Assembly (NCBI RefSeq): GCF_003003215.1
Contig: NZ_PVUF01000003.1
Location: forward strand, 346,318 to 410,317
Source of the DNA: Tritonibacter scottomollicae
Lineage (GTDB): Bacteria; Pseudomonadota; Alphaproteobacteria; Rhodobacterales; Rhodobacteraceae
Length of the DNA stretch: 64,000 nt
Direction of reading: 5' to 3'
Shown here: positions 47,820-57,012 of the stretch, one piece after another
How positions within the stretch are numbered: position 1 is the stretch's first letter
Layout of the letters: the number at the start of each line of letters is the position of its first letter
Program-made: the position numbers and the translations under genes
The notes under the pieces: generated by a model
Told to the model about the DNA's origin: nothing
The model's input: the letters and a program-made list of their open reading frames with translations, nothing else
The model's database searches: none

Positions 47820-50386
47820 AACGCAGAACATTCCTGACATCAGCGGTCGCCGCAGGGGCGGCGCTCATTCCGGTGAAATCCTTTGCCTCCGGTTTCATCG
47901 GAGCGGTTGCGCCGCAGACCTACCCGGTGATTGCCGGCATTGATGCCAGCACGTCCGCACCGCATCTGATCGCCGTGCTCGATGCGTTCTGGGCCCGCAA
48001 TATTCCAGTGACCTGCCTGGTTTCACCCTTCGACGATCAGGGACAACCACTGGGCCCACAAAGCCCGCTGGCACGATTACTCTCCGGCTTTCTACTAGGG
48101 GGCAGCGGCATCGAGATCGCGCCCTTTCAGCCAGAACTCGCCACGCTGTCGCAGCATTTTCAGGCACGCGCCGCACATGACGCGGTCGCAGCCCTGCAGG
48201 GCATGCTGCAACCCGTGGAACGAACACTCGGACTCCCCATCCGAGTTCAGACCCTGGCCTGTCACGATGTGGCAAGCCCGATGTCCCCCATCGCGGTGCG
48301 CACGGCCGGGGTCTTCAATATTCTCTGCCTTCCAGAGGAAAGCGCCCCGGTGCGCTCCGAAACCTGGCAGAACGGTGTGGCCCGGCTGTTTGGTGGCAGC
48401 CGCGTTGATCTTGCTGCAGATGCCCCACCAGCAGAGGACGGGACGACACCGACCCAAACGGTGGCCTACCTCTCCGCACGGGCCTTTGCAGAACTGCCGC
48501 TGGACGACCTGGAGGCCGCAGCCGCGGCCTATGCTGAACGCCTGACCCAACAAGAGCTGGACGGAACGGCGTCGTTGCTGCCCGTGTCCGACCTACAGCT
48601 GCGCGACGCCTATCAGTTCAACCGCTTCGTCTGCCTGCATGTCACTGACCCGTTGCGCAGCGCCGGCGCAGATCAGGCCGGTCACGATGCGCTTGTCGAT
48701 CTGCTGGCCGAGATGGAGCTGCCATTCTCTCGTGGCCCCGATATCGAACCCAGCACTCCGAACGCGGACCTTGGAATGTGGGTGCCCACCGAACCGCCTA
48801 CGCCCACTGAGGGCGAGGCCTCTTCGCCGCCTGCGCCCCACCCGATCCGCCTGATCGCATCGCAATCGGACGGCACCACATCCATTCGCACCACCCGCCC
48901 GCTTGCAGCTGGCATCGCGGTTCGTTTTGCCCCCAGCACTCAGACACGAAGAGGGCTGGACGCCGAGGGCGTCTTGACGCTGCCCCAGCGCACCATCCAG
49001 ACGCCCGTGACAGCCGACACGCTCGCTGCGGCATTTGCTGGCGTCGATGACATGGTTGTCCTGCTGCGCCCCGAAGATTTTGCCACGCAGGACGCAACGG
49101 ATGCGCTGAAGCGTCACTTGGAAACCCTGCGCGCTGACGCCATCACCACCTGCGTTTCGATCAATGACCTGGCGCGACGCGTGGTCCCCAAAGGGCCCGT
49201 GCCCATGCGCCACAGGCGCGTGGCAGCGGCCCGACCAGAACTTGTGCCCCCTGCTGGCGGACTGTCGGAACGCGCCCGAGACACTCTGCTTGACGATGCC
49301 AAGGCGGCGTGGCGCTACCTCGACCAGTTCACGCATCCTGAGACGGGGCTGTGCCCATCCACTGTGGATTTCTCGCCCGGCGGGCGTCTGCACGAGGCGG
49401 TCACGATGTGGGACGTGGGCAGCCAGATCAACGGCTTGGTCGCGGCCTCGCAGATTGGCTTGATCAGCTCAAAGGATTTTGCGGCCGCAATCGCCAAGAT
49501 TCTCCCCAATATCGCAGGCCGCGTCTCACAGGATCGGCGCCTGCCGCAGGGATGGATTCGCACGGATCGCACCCGCTGGGGGAACAAGAACTTTGATGGC
49601 AGCGACGCCGGACGCTTGCTTGCGTCCCTCGACAACCTGCGTCGCCACAGCACATTCGGAGATCAGCTGGAGGAGCTGGTTGCGTCCTATGACCTGGATC
49701 AGGTGATCCGTGATGGCGAGATCTTCTCCGTCACCGACGGGGCGCTGCACAGCTCCTATATCTCACACAGTGCCCACTATTCGGCTCTGGCGTTTCGGCG
49801 TTGGGGGCATCAGGTGCGCTCACCCTATGAGGTGTTTTCGGGGCGCTCCGTCAACGATGGCCAGATGGCGTTGCTCGAAGCGGTGGTGGGCATCGGCCCG
49901 ATCGGCGCCGAGCCGCTCCTGCTGGAGGGCCTGGAACTGGGCATGAGTGACGAAAGCGCATATCTGGCCGACGTGCTGTTCACCACCCAGCTTGAGGAAT
50001 ATCGCGAGACAGGTCGCATGATCTGCGTCTCCGAAGGTCCGATCGACAGCGCGCCGTGGTTCTTGTACCAAGGGTTGCAGCTCGACGCGCAAAGCCGAAC
50101 CTGGGCAATGGACACCGTTGGTCGAGAACAGGAATATCGAACGCCTGAATTCCGTGACGAATTCCTCGCGGTCAGCAGTAAGGCGGCCTATTTATGGTCG
50201 GCGATGCAGCCCCATGATTATTCTGATAGATTGACGCATTACGTCCGCGACACCGCAAAAACACAAAATGGGTTTGCGTCCAGCATTTTCGTCAAGACGG
50301 GCCGCGCCACCAAGAATTACACCGACCTCAATACCAACAGCATCATCCTGCAAGCGATCGCGCATAAATTAAACACCACTGGCTGA
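47816..50386 (+). CDS. Tat-exported DUF3131 polysaccharide-associated protein
   Basis: An 856-residue protein starting at the ATG at 47816, which overlaps the synthase stop by 4 bases. The N-terminus MKRRTFLTSAVAAGAALIPV is a twin-arginine signal (RRTFL), with cleavage near SFASG. The first 430 residues are not recognised except for a deacetylase-like barrel feel (YPVIAGIDASTSAPHLIAVLDAFWARNIPVTCLVSPFDDQG). The C-terminal 370 residues match DUF3131, a glucoamylase-like alpha/alpha toroid (TLLDDAKAAWRYLDQFTHPETGLCPSTVDFSPGGRLHEAVTMWDVGSQINGLVA). Folded export by Tat and coupling to the synthase imply a periplasmic step in the same glycan pathway. Confidence 0.85.
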   Translation: MKRRTFLTSAVAAGAALIPVKSFASGFIGAVAPQTYPVIAGIDASTSAPHLIAVLDAFWARNIPVTCLVSPFDDQGQPLGPQSPLARLLSGFLLGGSGIEIAPFQPELATLSQHFQARAAHDAVAALQGMLQPVERTLGLPIRVQTLACHDVASPMSPIAVRTAGVFNILCLPEESAPVRSETWQNGVARLFGGSRVDLAADAPPAEDGTTPTQTVAYLSARAFAELPLDDLEAAAAAYAERLTQQELDGTASLLPVSDLQLRDAYQFNRFVCLHVTDPLRSAGADQAGHDALVDLLAEMELPFSRGPDIEPSTPNADLGMWVPTEPPTPTEGEASSPPAPHPIRLIASQSDGTTSIRTTRPLAAGIAVRFAPSTQTRRGLDAEGVLTLPQRTIQTPVTADTLAAAFAGVDDMVVLLRPEDFATQDATDALKRHLETLRADAITTCVSINDLARRVVPKGPVPMRHRRVAAARPELVPPAGGLSERARDTLLDDAKAAWRYLDQFTHPETGLCPSTVDFSPGGRLHEAVTMWDVGSQINGLVAASQIGLISSKDFAAAIAKILPNIAGRVSQDRRLPQGWIRTDRTRWGNKNFDGSDAGRLLASLDNLRRHSTFGDQLEELVASYDLDQVIRDGEIFSVTDGALHSSYISHSAHYSALAFRRWGHQVRSPYEVFSGRSVNDGQMALLEAVVGIGPIGAEPLLLEGLELGMSDESAYLADVLFTTQLEEYRETGRMICVSEGPIDSAPWFLYQGLQLDAQSRTWAMDTVGREQEYRTPEFRDEFLAVSSKAAYLWSAMQPHDYSDRLTHYVRDTAKTQNGFASSIFVKTGRATKNYTDLNTNSIILQAIAHKLNTTG

Positions 50387-50414
50387 GCGGTTTTGACGCG
50401 ACCTGCCCATGCCA

Positions 50415-51044
50415 TCAGAACGTGCGGCACCCGGTGGAGGCAATCTCGCCCGGTACAACCGGATAGCCCGGTCGCGGATTGAGGATAACCGACTGGATCC
50501 CGGTAATCCGGCGCATGCAGGCATCCACCGAGGCCTCGTCCATGCGGCGTCCCCCCACATAGATATCGATCCAGTCATGCCCGCGATGTCCGGTGTGACA
50601 CGGCCCCTCTTGCGGGCGAGGGCCATCGCCACACATATCTTCGACAATGGCGTATTTTTTCAGATTTTCGATATAGAAGCGCGTTCCCGGTTTGTAGTCC
50701 ATGATACTGCGGCCACCGGTTTTTCGGTGACCGACGGCGAGCGTGATGGGATCCTTGTATGTCCCGACACCACCAGCGGTGCGATGGATGACCGGGCGCG
50801 CAATCTGGGCCGATCCGCGCGGCGTGTTATCCCACCAGCTATAGCCTGTCAGATAAGCGTTCATGTTTTGTTCTTGCGTTGGTGCAATCGCAACGCGGGT
50901 CAGGCTGGACAGATCGTTATCCACATTCAATCGGGTACTGACACTATTGAACGCATCATAATCAGATCGCACATCGCCACCACAGGCCGACATCGAGACC
51001 ATGGCTGAGACCGCAAATGCGGCTTTAATAGAAACACTCGTCAT
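50415..51044 (-). CDS. Lipoprotein with 3D/RlpA-like fold
   Basis: A 209-residue lipoprotein: signal MTSVSIKAAFAVSAMVSMSAC with lipobox Cys at residue 21. The C-terminal half (GTRFYIENLKKYAIVEDMCGDGPR... GHDWIDIYVGGRRMDEASVDACMRRITG) has the double-psi beta-barrel look of 3D/RlpA-type domains, including the paired acidic residues EDMCGDG and DWIDIYVGG; this fold in RlpA and MltA-like proteins acts on cell-wall glycans. Two cysteines may form a disulfide. It converges on the exopolysaccharide operon and ends 28 bases from it, but whether it works with it is not shown. Confidence 0.6.
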   Translation of the reverse strand: MTSVSIKAAFAVSAMVSMSACGGDVRSDYDAFNSVSTRLNVDNDLSSLTRVAIAPTQEQNMNAYLTGYSWWDNTPRGSAQIARPVIHRTAGGVGTYKDPITLAVGHRKTGGRSIMDYKPGTRFYIENLKKYAIVEDMCGDGPRPQEGPCHTGHRGHDWIDIYVGGRRMDEASVDACMRRITGIQSVILNPRPGYPVVPGEIASTGCRTF

Positions 51045-51256
51045 TTCACCATCCTACTGAATAGAGACATTGCCAAGAATCCGTTTTGGATTATCAGCCT
51101 ACATCAGCAGGATGTTGCAGAGGTATTTCCGAAATATTAATCATCCACACCCCATTCGAGTGAAATGATTTTCAAAATTTACTAAAATTATTATCATTTA
51201 GATTGTCAAAAAATTGACGCCCCAAAAATCTGCGCTAAGCCCAGCTTATATATCGA

Positions 51257-52060
51257 TCAGAGGGGCGCGCGCATCGGCTCTGCGGATCGTTCCACTTGGA
51301 TCACCCGACATCCCTCCGCCGCGCAGCGCGCCAAAAGCGTCGATGGGAATTCCGCCCCGGTAACAATGACATCGTAGTCCCAGAGCATGTGTTTGCGACA
51401 GGGTAGTTCGCGACCAAATTTCGCACAGTCCATCACCAGAACCTTCCGCTGAGCGCAGCCAGAGACCGCAACCCGTGCCGTGATCTCATCGGTGTTATAG
51501 TCCAGCACCTCGCCCGCACTAGACACGCCCCCACAGCTGAAGATCGCAATATCCGCGAGATAATTTGCAAAAAATTCACGACTGGCTGTGCCGATCAGGT
51601 CAAGATCGCGCAACCGAACGGCGCCTCCAGCCAGCGAAACGGTCGCACCGGACGCCCCCTGCAGCGCCATCACCGCATGCATGTTGTTGGTGGCCACAAA
51701 CAGTTCCTTGCGCGTCGCCGCCAGCATCCGGGCGCAGGCCTCGACCGTGGTTCCCGTGCCCAGCGCCACCCGTGCGCCGTCCGCCACGAGGTGTTGTACC
51801 TCGAGAGCGATCTGCTGCTTCTCTCCCCGTGCGACGCTGACCCGCGGCGCATAGCCAATGTTCTCGGACTGCCGCCGCAGGCGCACGACACCGTTCCGCC
51901 GCTGCACCAGCCCCGCCTCATCCAGATCGCGCAGATCGGCGCGAATGGTCTGAACCGAAACCTCCAGCTGGCCGGCGAGCGCTGCAGCAGACATCTCATC
52001 AATGTCACACAACAGGCCGATGATGGCGTCTCGCCGCCGATTTAACTCGCTTCGTCGCAT
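51257..52060 (-). CDS. DeoR/GlpR family regulator
   Basis: A 267-residue regulator from the ATG at 52060 (AAAGGA ribosome site); an upstream start at 52111 would run into the promoter. N-terminal DeoR helix-turn-helix (RRSELNRRRDAIIGLLCDIDEMSAAALAGQLEVSVQTIRADLRDLDEAGLVQRRNGVVRL, residues about 2-60) and a sugar-phosphate-type sensor domain with ALGTGTTVEACARMLAAT and FSCGGVSSAGEVLDYNTDE. DeoR proteins usually sense sugar phosphates. Divergent from the ABC transporter operon (166 bases between starts), which it probably controls. The gap 51045-51256 is AT-rich and shows no gene. Confidence 0.9.
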   Translation of the reverse strand: MRRSELNRRRDAIIGLLCDIDEMSAAALAGQLEVSVQTIRADLRDLDEAGLVQRRNGVVRLRRQSENIGYAPRVSVARGEKQQIALEVQHLVADGARVALGTGTTVEACARMLAATRKELFVATNNMHAVMALQGASGATVSLAGGAVRLRDLDLIGTASREFFANYLADIAIFSCGGVSSAGEVLDYNTDEITARVAVSGCAQRKVLVMDCAKFGRELPCRKHMLWDYDVIVTGAEFPSTLLARCAAEGCRVIQVERSAEPMRAPL

Positions 52061-52225
52061 TCGCTTTCCTTTGAAAGTGAACAAGTCACCCCACGGTCCT
52101 AGCAAGCGCATTCAGCAGCGAGCAAGATAATATTTTCTTTGCCAAACCGTCACAAAACCGTTTCAGACTCAGTGGATACGGGCAGCGTCATAACTTTCGA
52201 ACGAAAGCCAAATTGGAGATTTCGG

Positions 52226-53194
52226 ATGAAACCCCTTCTGTCCGCCGCCGCCCTCGCCCTGACCGCATCTGCGTCGTTTGCCGAGACATTGACCCTCTAC
52301 ACATCGCAACCCAATGCTGACGCGCAAATGACCGTCGATGCCTTCACCGAAGCCAACCCGGAGATCGAGGTTGAGTGGGTTCGCGACGGCACCACCAAGC
52401 TGATGGCCCGTCTGATGGCGGAAATCGAAGCCGGCAACCCGCAGCCCGATGTCCTGCTGATCGCAGACACCGTCACGCTTGAGGGCATGGCACAGGGCGG
52501 CCACCTGAAGGCCTACCAATCGCCGGAAGCCGCAGCCTATGACCCCGCGCTCTACAGCGCCGAGGGGTTCTATCACTCGACCAAGCTGATCACCACCGGC
52601 ATCGTCTACAACACCGGCGCCGAGGTCCAGCCGACCTCCTGGTCCGATCTGGCCGATCCCTCCCTCAAGGGTCAGGTCGCGATGCCCTCGCCGCTTTATT
52701 CCGGTGCCGCGCTCATTCACTTGGCGACCCTGACCGGCGACAAGGCTCTGGGCTGGGATTACTACACCGATCTCGCCTCCAATGAGGCGCGCGCACAGGG
52801 CGGCAATGGCGGCACCTTCAAGGCCGTGGCCTCGGGTGAGAAACCCTATGGCGTCGTTGTCGACTTCCTCGCGATCCGCAACAAGGCCGACGGATCCCCG
52901 GTGGAATTCGTCTTCCCGCAGGAAGGTGTCTCCTATGTGACCGAACCTGTTGCGATCCTCGACACCGCGAAGAATGTCGATGCCGCGCAGAAGTTCGTCG
53001 ACTTCGTGCTGTCCCAAAAAGGTCAGGACCTGGTCCTCGACATGGGCTACATCCCGGCCCGCAACGACATGGGCGTGCCCGCAGGCTTCCCGGCGCGTGA
53101 CGACATCAAGCTGATGTCCTTTGATCCAGCGCAGGCGTTGTCCACAGCCGACGCCAACAAGGCGAAATTCGCAGAGCTTTTCGGCGCCGAATGA
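52226..53194 (+). CDS. ABC transporter substrate-binding protein (Fe3+/phosphonate type)
   Basis: A 322-residue periplasmic binding protein from the ATG at 52226 (GGAG upstream); signal peptide MKPLLSAAALALTASASFA before ETLTLYTSQ. It is of the family 1 extracellular type used for iron(III), 2-aminoethylphosphonate and organic phosphates: TLYTSQPNADAQMTVDAFTEANPEIEVEWVRDGTTKLMARLMAEIEAGNPQPDVLLIADT. No twin-Tyr iron-binding motif was obvious, so iron is not assured. Overlaps the permease start by 4 bases. First gene of a five-gene operon. Confidence 0.88.
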   Translation: MKPLLSAAALALTASASFAETLTLYTSQPNADAQMTVDAFTEANPEIEVEWVRDGTTKLMARLMAEIEAGNPQPDVLLIADTVTLEGMAQGGHLKAYQSPEAAAYDPALYSAEGFYHSTKLITTGIVYNTGAEVQPTSWSDLADPSLKGQVAMPSPLYSGAALIHLATLTGDKALGWDYYTDLASNEARAQGGNGGTFKAVASGEKPYGVVVDFLAIRNKADGSPVEFVFPQEGVSYVTEPVAILDTAKNVDAAQKFVDFVLSQKGQDLVLDMGYIPARNDMGVPAGFPARDDIKLMSFDPAQALSTADANKAKFAELFGAE

Positions 53195-54897
53195 CCCTCG
53201 CATCCGCAAATCCCAGCAGCAGCCGGTCCGAGGGCCGGCTGCTGTCGCTTATTCTGGGGCTGGCCATCCTGGTGACCCTCGCCCCTGTCGCGCGACTGTT
53301 CTTTGAAGGTGTCACTGCGGGCGGAAGCCTCAACCTGACGTTCTTCTCCGAGGTGTTGTCCAAACCTGCAACCCACTCCGCCCTGCGTCATTCGCTGGTG
53401 ACGGCCGGATTGGGAACAGTGATCTCCGTTCTCATCGGCAGTGTCTTTGCCTTTCTGGTGGCCCTGACGGATCTGAGGCGCAAGGCTGCGCTGGTGTTCT
53501 GCCTGATGATCCCGATGATGATCCCGCCGCAGATCACCGCCCTGTCCTGGACGCAGATGATGGGACCGTCCTCGGTCTTGCTGAAGACGCTTGGCCTTGC
53601 CCCGCCCCTTGGCGCGCCGCAGCCGCTTTATTCGCCTGGGGGGATCATTCTGCTTCTCGGAATCCAGCATACATCGATCATTTTCCTGACCCTGCGCGCT
53701 GGTCTGCGCGCGATCCCACAAGAAGTGGTCGAAGCCGCACGGATTTCGGGCGCGCGCGGGTTTCGCATCTGGTGGCAAGTGGTGCTGCCCCTGACACTGC
53801 CGAGCCTGCTGGCCGGGGTAGCAATCACCTTTGTGACCGCGCTTGGCAATTTCGGCATCCCCGCAATGCTTGGTATTCCCGCAGGTTACGCTACCCTTCC
53901 GACCCTGATTTATCAACGGCTTGCGGGCATGGGCACAACCGTTCTGGCAGAGGTCGCAGTGCTGGCGATCCTGATCGGCATCGTGGCCATCACCGGCATT
54001 CTGATACAGCGCTTTTTCCAACGCCGCCAACGTGTGCATCTGGTCGGCAGTACCGGCCGCCCGCTTGCAATACCGCTGGGACGGGCACGTCTGCCGGTCG
54101 AAATCACGCTCTGGCTGGTGATTGCCGGGATTCTGGTGCTGCCGATGATGGGATTGCTCGCAACATCGCTGGTGCCCGCCTACGGCGTGCCACTTCGGCT
54201 CGACACGGTGTCGCTTGATGGGTGGTATGAGGCCTTGTTTCGTCAACCATCGACCCGGCGAGCCTTTGTGAATTCCTTTGGTCTGTCGATCGGTGCCGCC
54301 GTTGTGTTGATGGCCCTGTGCCTGCCACTGGCCTGGCTGATGGACCGCCATCAAACCCGCCTGAGCCGCGCCTTTGACAGTCTTCTGGACCTTCCCTACG
54401 CGCTGCCCGGTGTGGTTCTGGCGATCGCCATGATCCTGCTGCTGATCAACCTGCCCTTCACCGACCTGTCTCTGTACGGCACGATCTGGATTATCTTCCT
54501 CGCCTATCTCGCCCGGTTTTTTGCGGTGATGTTTCGGCCCGTGCAATCCAGCCTGCGACAGCTTGATCCCGCAATGAACGAGGCCGCACAATCTGTTGGT
54601 GCACCGCTTTGGCGCCGCCTGCGCGATATCGTGCTGCCGCTCTCTGCTCCGGCAGCCGCTGCGGGGGCGATCCTCGTCTTTCTGACCGCGTTCAACGAAC
54701 TGACCGTGTCCGCCCTGCTGTGGTCCTCGGGCACGGAAACCCTTGGCGTGGTGATTTTCAACCTCGACGACAGCGGCGAGACGGTGATGGCCTCTGCCGT
54801 CGCCATGACCATCGTCTTTGTCGTCATGATACTGATGGCGGTGATCCAGCTTACATCCCGCCGCCTGCCCAAAGGAGTTGTCCCATGGCAGAGCTGA
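53191..54897 (+). CDS. ABC transporter permease, fused two-domain type
   Basis: A 568-residue inner-membrane protein made of two permease halves with about twelve helices, as in FbpB-like iron and phosphonate systems. EAA-type loops for ATPase contact are at about residues 175-200 (EVVEAARISGARGFRIWWQVVLP) and 450-475 (AMNEAAQSVGAPLWRRLRDIVLP). Overlaps the binding protein by 4 bases and the ATPase by 13, so the importer is made as one unit. Confidence 0.92.
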   Translation: MTLASANPSSSRSEGRLLSLILGLAILVTLAPVARLFFEGVTAGGSLNLTFFSEVLSKPATHSALRHSLVTAGLGTVISVLIGSVFAFLVALTDLRRKAALVFCLMIPMMIPPQITALSWTQMMGPSSVLLKTLGLAPPLGAPQPLYSPGGIILLLGIQHTSIIFLTLRAGLRAIPQEVVEAARISGARGFRIWWQVVLPLTLPSLLAGVAITFVTALGNFGIPAMLGIPAGYATLPTLIYQRLAGMGTTVLAEVAVLAILIGIVAITGILIQRFFQRRQRVHLVGSTGRPLAIPLGRARLPVEITLWLVIAGILVLPMMGLLATSLVPAYGVPLRLDTVSLDGWYEALFRQPSTRRAFVNSFGLSIGAAVVLMALCLPLAWLMDRHQTRLSRAFDSLLDLPYALPGVVLAIAMILLLINLPFTDLSLYGTIWIIFLAYLARFFAVMFRPVQSSLRQLDPAMNEAAQSVGAPLWRRLRDIVLPLSAPAAAAGAILVFLTAFNELTVSALLWSSGTETLGVVIFNLDDSGETVMASAVAMTIVFVVMILMAVIQLTSRRLPKGVVPWQS

Positions 54898-55928
54898 CCC
54901 TCACGAATATCGGCAAGCATTTCGGCGGCGCCCCCGCCCTGCAATCGGTTACCACGCGTGTGAATGATCGCGAATTTCTGGCCCTTCTCGGCCCCTCTGG
55001 CTGCGGCAAGTCCACACTGTTGCGTCTGCTGGCCGGGTTTGAACAGCCCAGCGCAGGGTCGATCCGCATCGGCAATCGCGAGGTCGCCAACGCAGACACG
55101 CGCCTGATTGTGCCGCCGGAAGAGCGCAACATCGGGTATGTGTTCCAGTCCTACGCGCTCTGGCCGCATATGACGGTGCGCCGTAACGTGGGCTACCCGC
55201 TGGAGATCAGAAAACTGTCAAAGTCTGATCGCGAGACCCGCATCGATGCCGCTCTGGAGGCCACGGCCCTCGGCCCCTATGGCGACCGCATGCCCTCCGA
55301 CCTCTCTGGCGGGCAACGACAGCGCGTTGCCCTGGCGCGCTGCCTTGTGTCTGATCCCACTGCCGTGCTGCTGGATGAGCCGCTCGCCAACCTCGACGTC
55401 GCACTCCGGGCCTCCATGCAGGGCGTGTTCTGCGACTTTCACCAGCGCACGGGCGCGACCATGGTATATGTCACTCACGATCAGGCCGAAGCCATGGCGA
55501 TGGCGGACCGGATCGCGGTGATGAATGAGGGGCGCATCATGCAGCTGGACACGCCCGAGGCGCTTTATGCCCGCCCCCGAAGTCGCTTTGTCGCCGAATT
55601 CATCGGCGATGGCGCCGTTGTGCCCCTGACTGGTACCAGCCATTCCGACAGCGCCTGTGAGGCCACCCTGCTCGGCACGCGACTGAGGGTTGAAACGGAC
55701 ACCCCAACCCCAGAGATGGCCTGTCTGCGCCCGGAAAACCTGACGATTGCCGAGACCGGCGACATCCGCGCCCGCGTGGAACGTGTGACCTATCTGGGCG
55801 GGCGCTACCGGCTCGATCTGGTGGCCGCAAGCGGCGAGCCTCTCGTCACCCAGTCAAACACCCGCTACGCGCCGGGCGAACACATCGGCCTCGCGCTGAC
55901 GGCCCCCTGGGCCTTTGCCGCCGCCTGA
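54885..55928 (+). CDS. ABC transporter ATP-binding protein
   Basis: A 347-residue ATPase from the ATG at 54885 inside the permease end, with AAAGGAG upstream. Walker A GPSGCGKST (about 35-43), signature LSGGQRQRVALARCLV, Walker B AVLLDEPLANLD, H-loop VTHDQAEAMAM, and a C-terminal TOBE domain (about 245-345, containing ECMxLRPEN-like ACLRPENLTIAETG) typical of importers for iron, spermidine, maltose or phosphonates. Pairs with the fused permease. Confidence 0.95.
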   Translation: MAELTLTNIGKHFGGAPALQSVTTRVNDREFLALLGPSGCGKSTLLRLLAGFEQPSAGSIRIGNREVANADTRLIVPPEERNIGYVFQSYALWPHMTVRRNVGYPLEIRKLSKSDRETRIDAALEATALGPYGDRMPSDLSGGQRQRVALARCLVSDPTAVLLDEPLANLDVALRASMQGVFCDFHQRTGATMVYVTHDQAEAMAMADRIAVMNEGRIMQLDTPEALYARPRSRFVAEFIGDGAVVPLTGTSHSDSACEATLLGTRLRVETDTPTPEMACLRPENLTIAETGDIRARVERVTYLGGRYRLDLVAASGEPLVTQSNTRYAPGEHIGLALTAPWAFAAA

Positions 55929-55941
55929 TCCGGAGACACAC

Positions 55942-57012
55942 ATGAGCACCATTACCGTTCTCTCCGGCATCGGAGACAAGGGCCCCGCCGCCATGCGCCT
56001 GGACACCGGGCGTCAGCGCTGGTTGCTGGATTGCGGGTTTGGTCCCGAGGCCAATGCGAAATTCGACCCCAGCTGGCTCGACGGCGTCGATGCGGTCTTT
56101 GTAACACACGACCATATCGACCACATCGGCGGCGCGGCCTACGCGGTAGAGGCAGGTCTGCCGATCTACGCCACCCGCCGTACCGCACAGGCCCTGCCCC
56201 CATCAGCGCAGGTGATCGAGCTGCCAGAGCGCGGCGAGACGCTGATCGACGGCATTCGCCTGACCACCGGCCTCAATGGGCACGCGCTTGGCGGCGTGTG
56301 GTTCCATTTTGATCTGGGTGAGGGGCTGTTTTATTCGGGCGATTGGTCGGAGGAAAGCGCATGGTTCGCCTTTGATCTGCCACCCAAGGCGGCCACCGCG
56401 ATCATCGACTGCTCCTATCACCTGAGCAATGTGCCTCAATCCCAACGCCTCGCCGACCTTGACGCGCTGATCGACACATTGCCCGGTCAGGTCCTGTTTC
56501 CCGTGCCGCCCTCGGGGCGCGCCGGCGAACTCGCGCTGCATCTGATGCGCCGCTTCGGACCAGAGGCGGTTTTGCTGGACCCGGAATGCTGCATGACATT
56601 GCGCGCCGCACTTGCCTCTGGCGGTGTCGCGGATCGCGCACAGGAAATCGCCCCGTTGCTGGAGCGCGGCCCGCTGGACGAGGCGCGGTTTCTGATCTGC
56701 GACACGCCCAATGCCGACGGCGGGGCCGCCTGGGCCTATGTCCGTGCGTGGCGTGAAAGCGGGCGGTTGGGTCGCGACGCGCATGTGGTTTTCACCGGAC
56801 ATATGACCGCCCATGCCCGTGGTGTCGAAACCGTTGAGGGCGGCTCTTTCCGCCGCTGGAACGTCCACCCGCCGTTGTCGGATCAAATCGCCATGATCCG
56901 GCGTCTCGGTGCGACGCGGTTTGCCCCGGCTTTCTGCACCTTGCCAGAGGAATACCTGGTGGAAAATGGCTTTGAGGCGCAGGTTTTCCTGCATGAGACG
57001 GTGACATTGTGA
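55942..57012 (+). CDS. Metallo-beta-lactamase-fold hydrolase
   Basis: A 356-residue cytoplasmic protein (no signal peptide). Metal site VFVTHDHIDHIGGAAYAV (about residues 50-67), further ligands in GHALGGVWFHFD and LFYSGDWSEES, and a C-terminal FTGHMTAHARGV; the layout, without a substrate-helical domain of glyoxalase II, resembles exonuclease/RNase-J- or phosphodiesterase-type MBL enzymes. It sits 13 bases after the ATPase gene, in an uptake operon. Inference: it opens the imported phosphodiester or lactone before a phosphatase acts. Substrate unknown. Confidence 0.82.
   Translation: MSTITVLSGIGDKGPAAMRLDTGRQRWLLDCGFGPEANAKFDPSWLDGVDAVFVTHDHIDHIGGAAYAVEAGLPIYATRRTAQALPPSAQVIELPERGETLIDGIRLTTGLNGHALGGVWFHFDLGEGLFYSGDWSEESAWFAFDLPPKAATAIIDCSYHLSNVPQSQRLADLDALIDTLPGQVLFPVPPSGRAGELALHLMRRFGPEAVLLDPECCMTLRAALASGGVADRAQEIAPLLERGPLDEARFLICDTPNADGGAAWAYVRAWRESGRLGRDAHVVFTGHMTAHARGVETVEGGSFRRWNVHPPLSDQIAMIRRLGATRFAPAFCTLPEEYLVENGFEAQVFLHETVTL

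Noticed and set aside
52226..55928. Iron(III) importer FbpABC
   Set aside because: The fold fits, but no iron-binding tyrosine pair was evident in the binding protein and the operon continues with an MBL hydrolase and a phosphatase under a DeoR regulator, which suits an organophosphate better. Not excluded.
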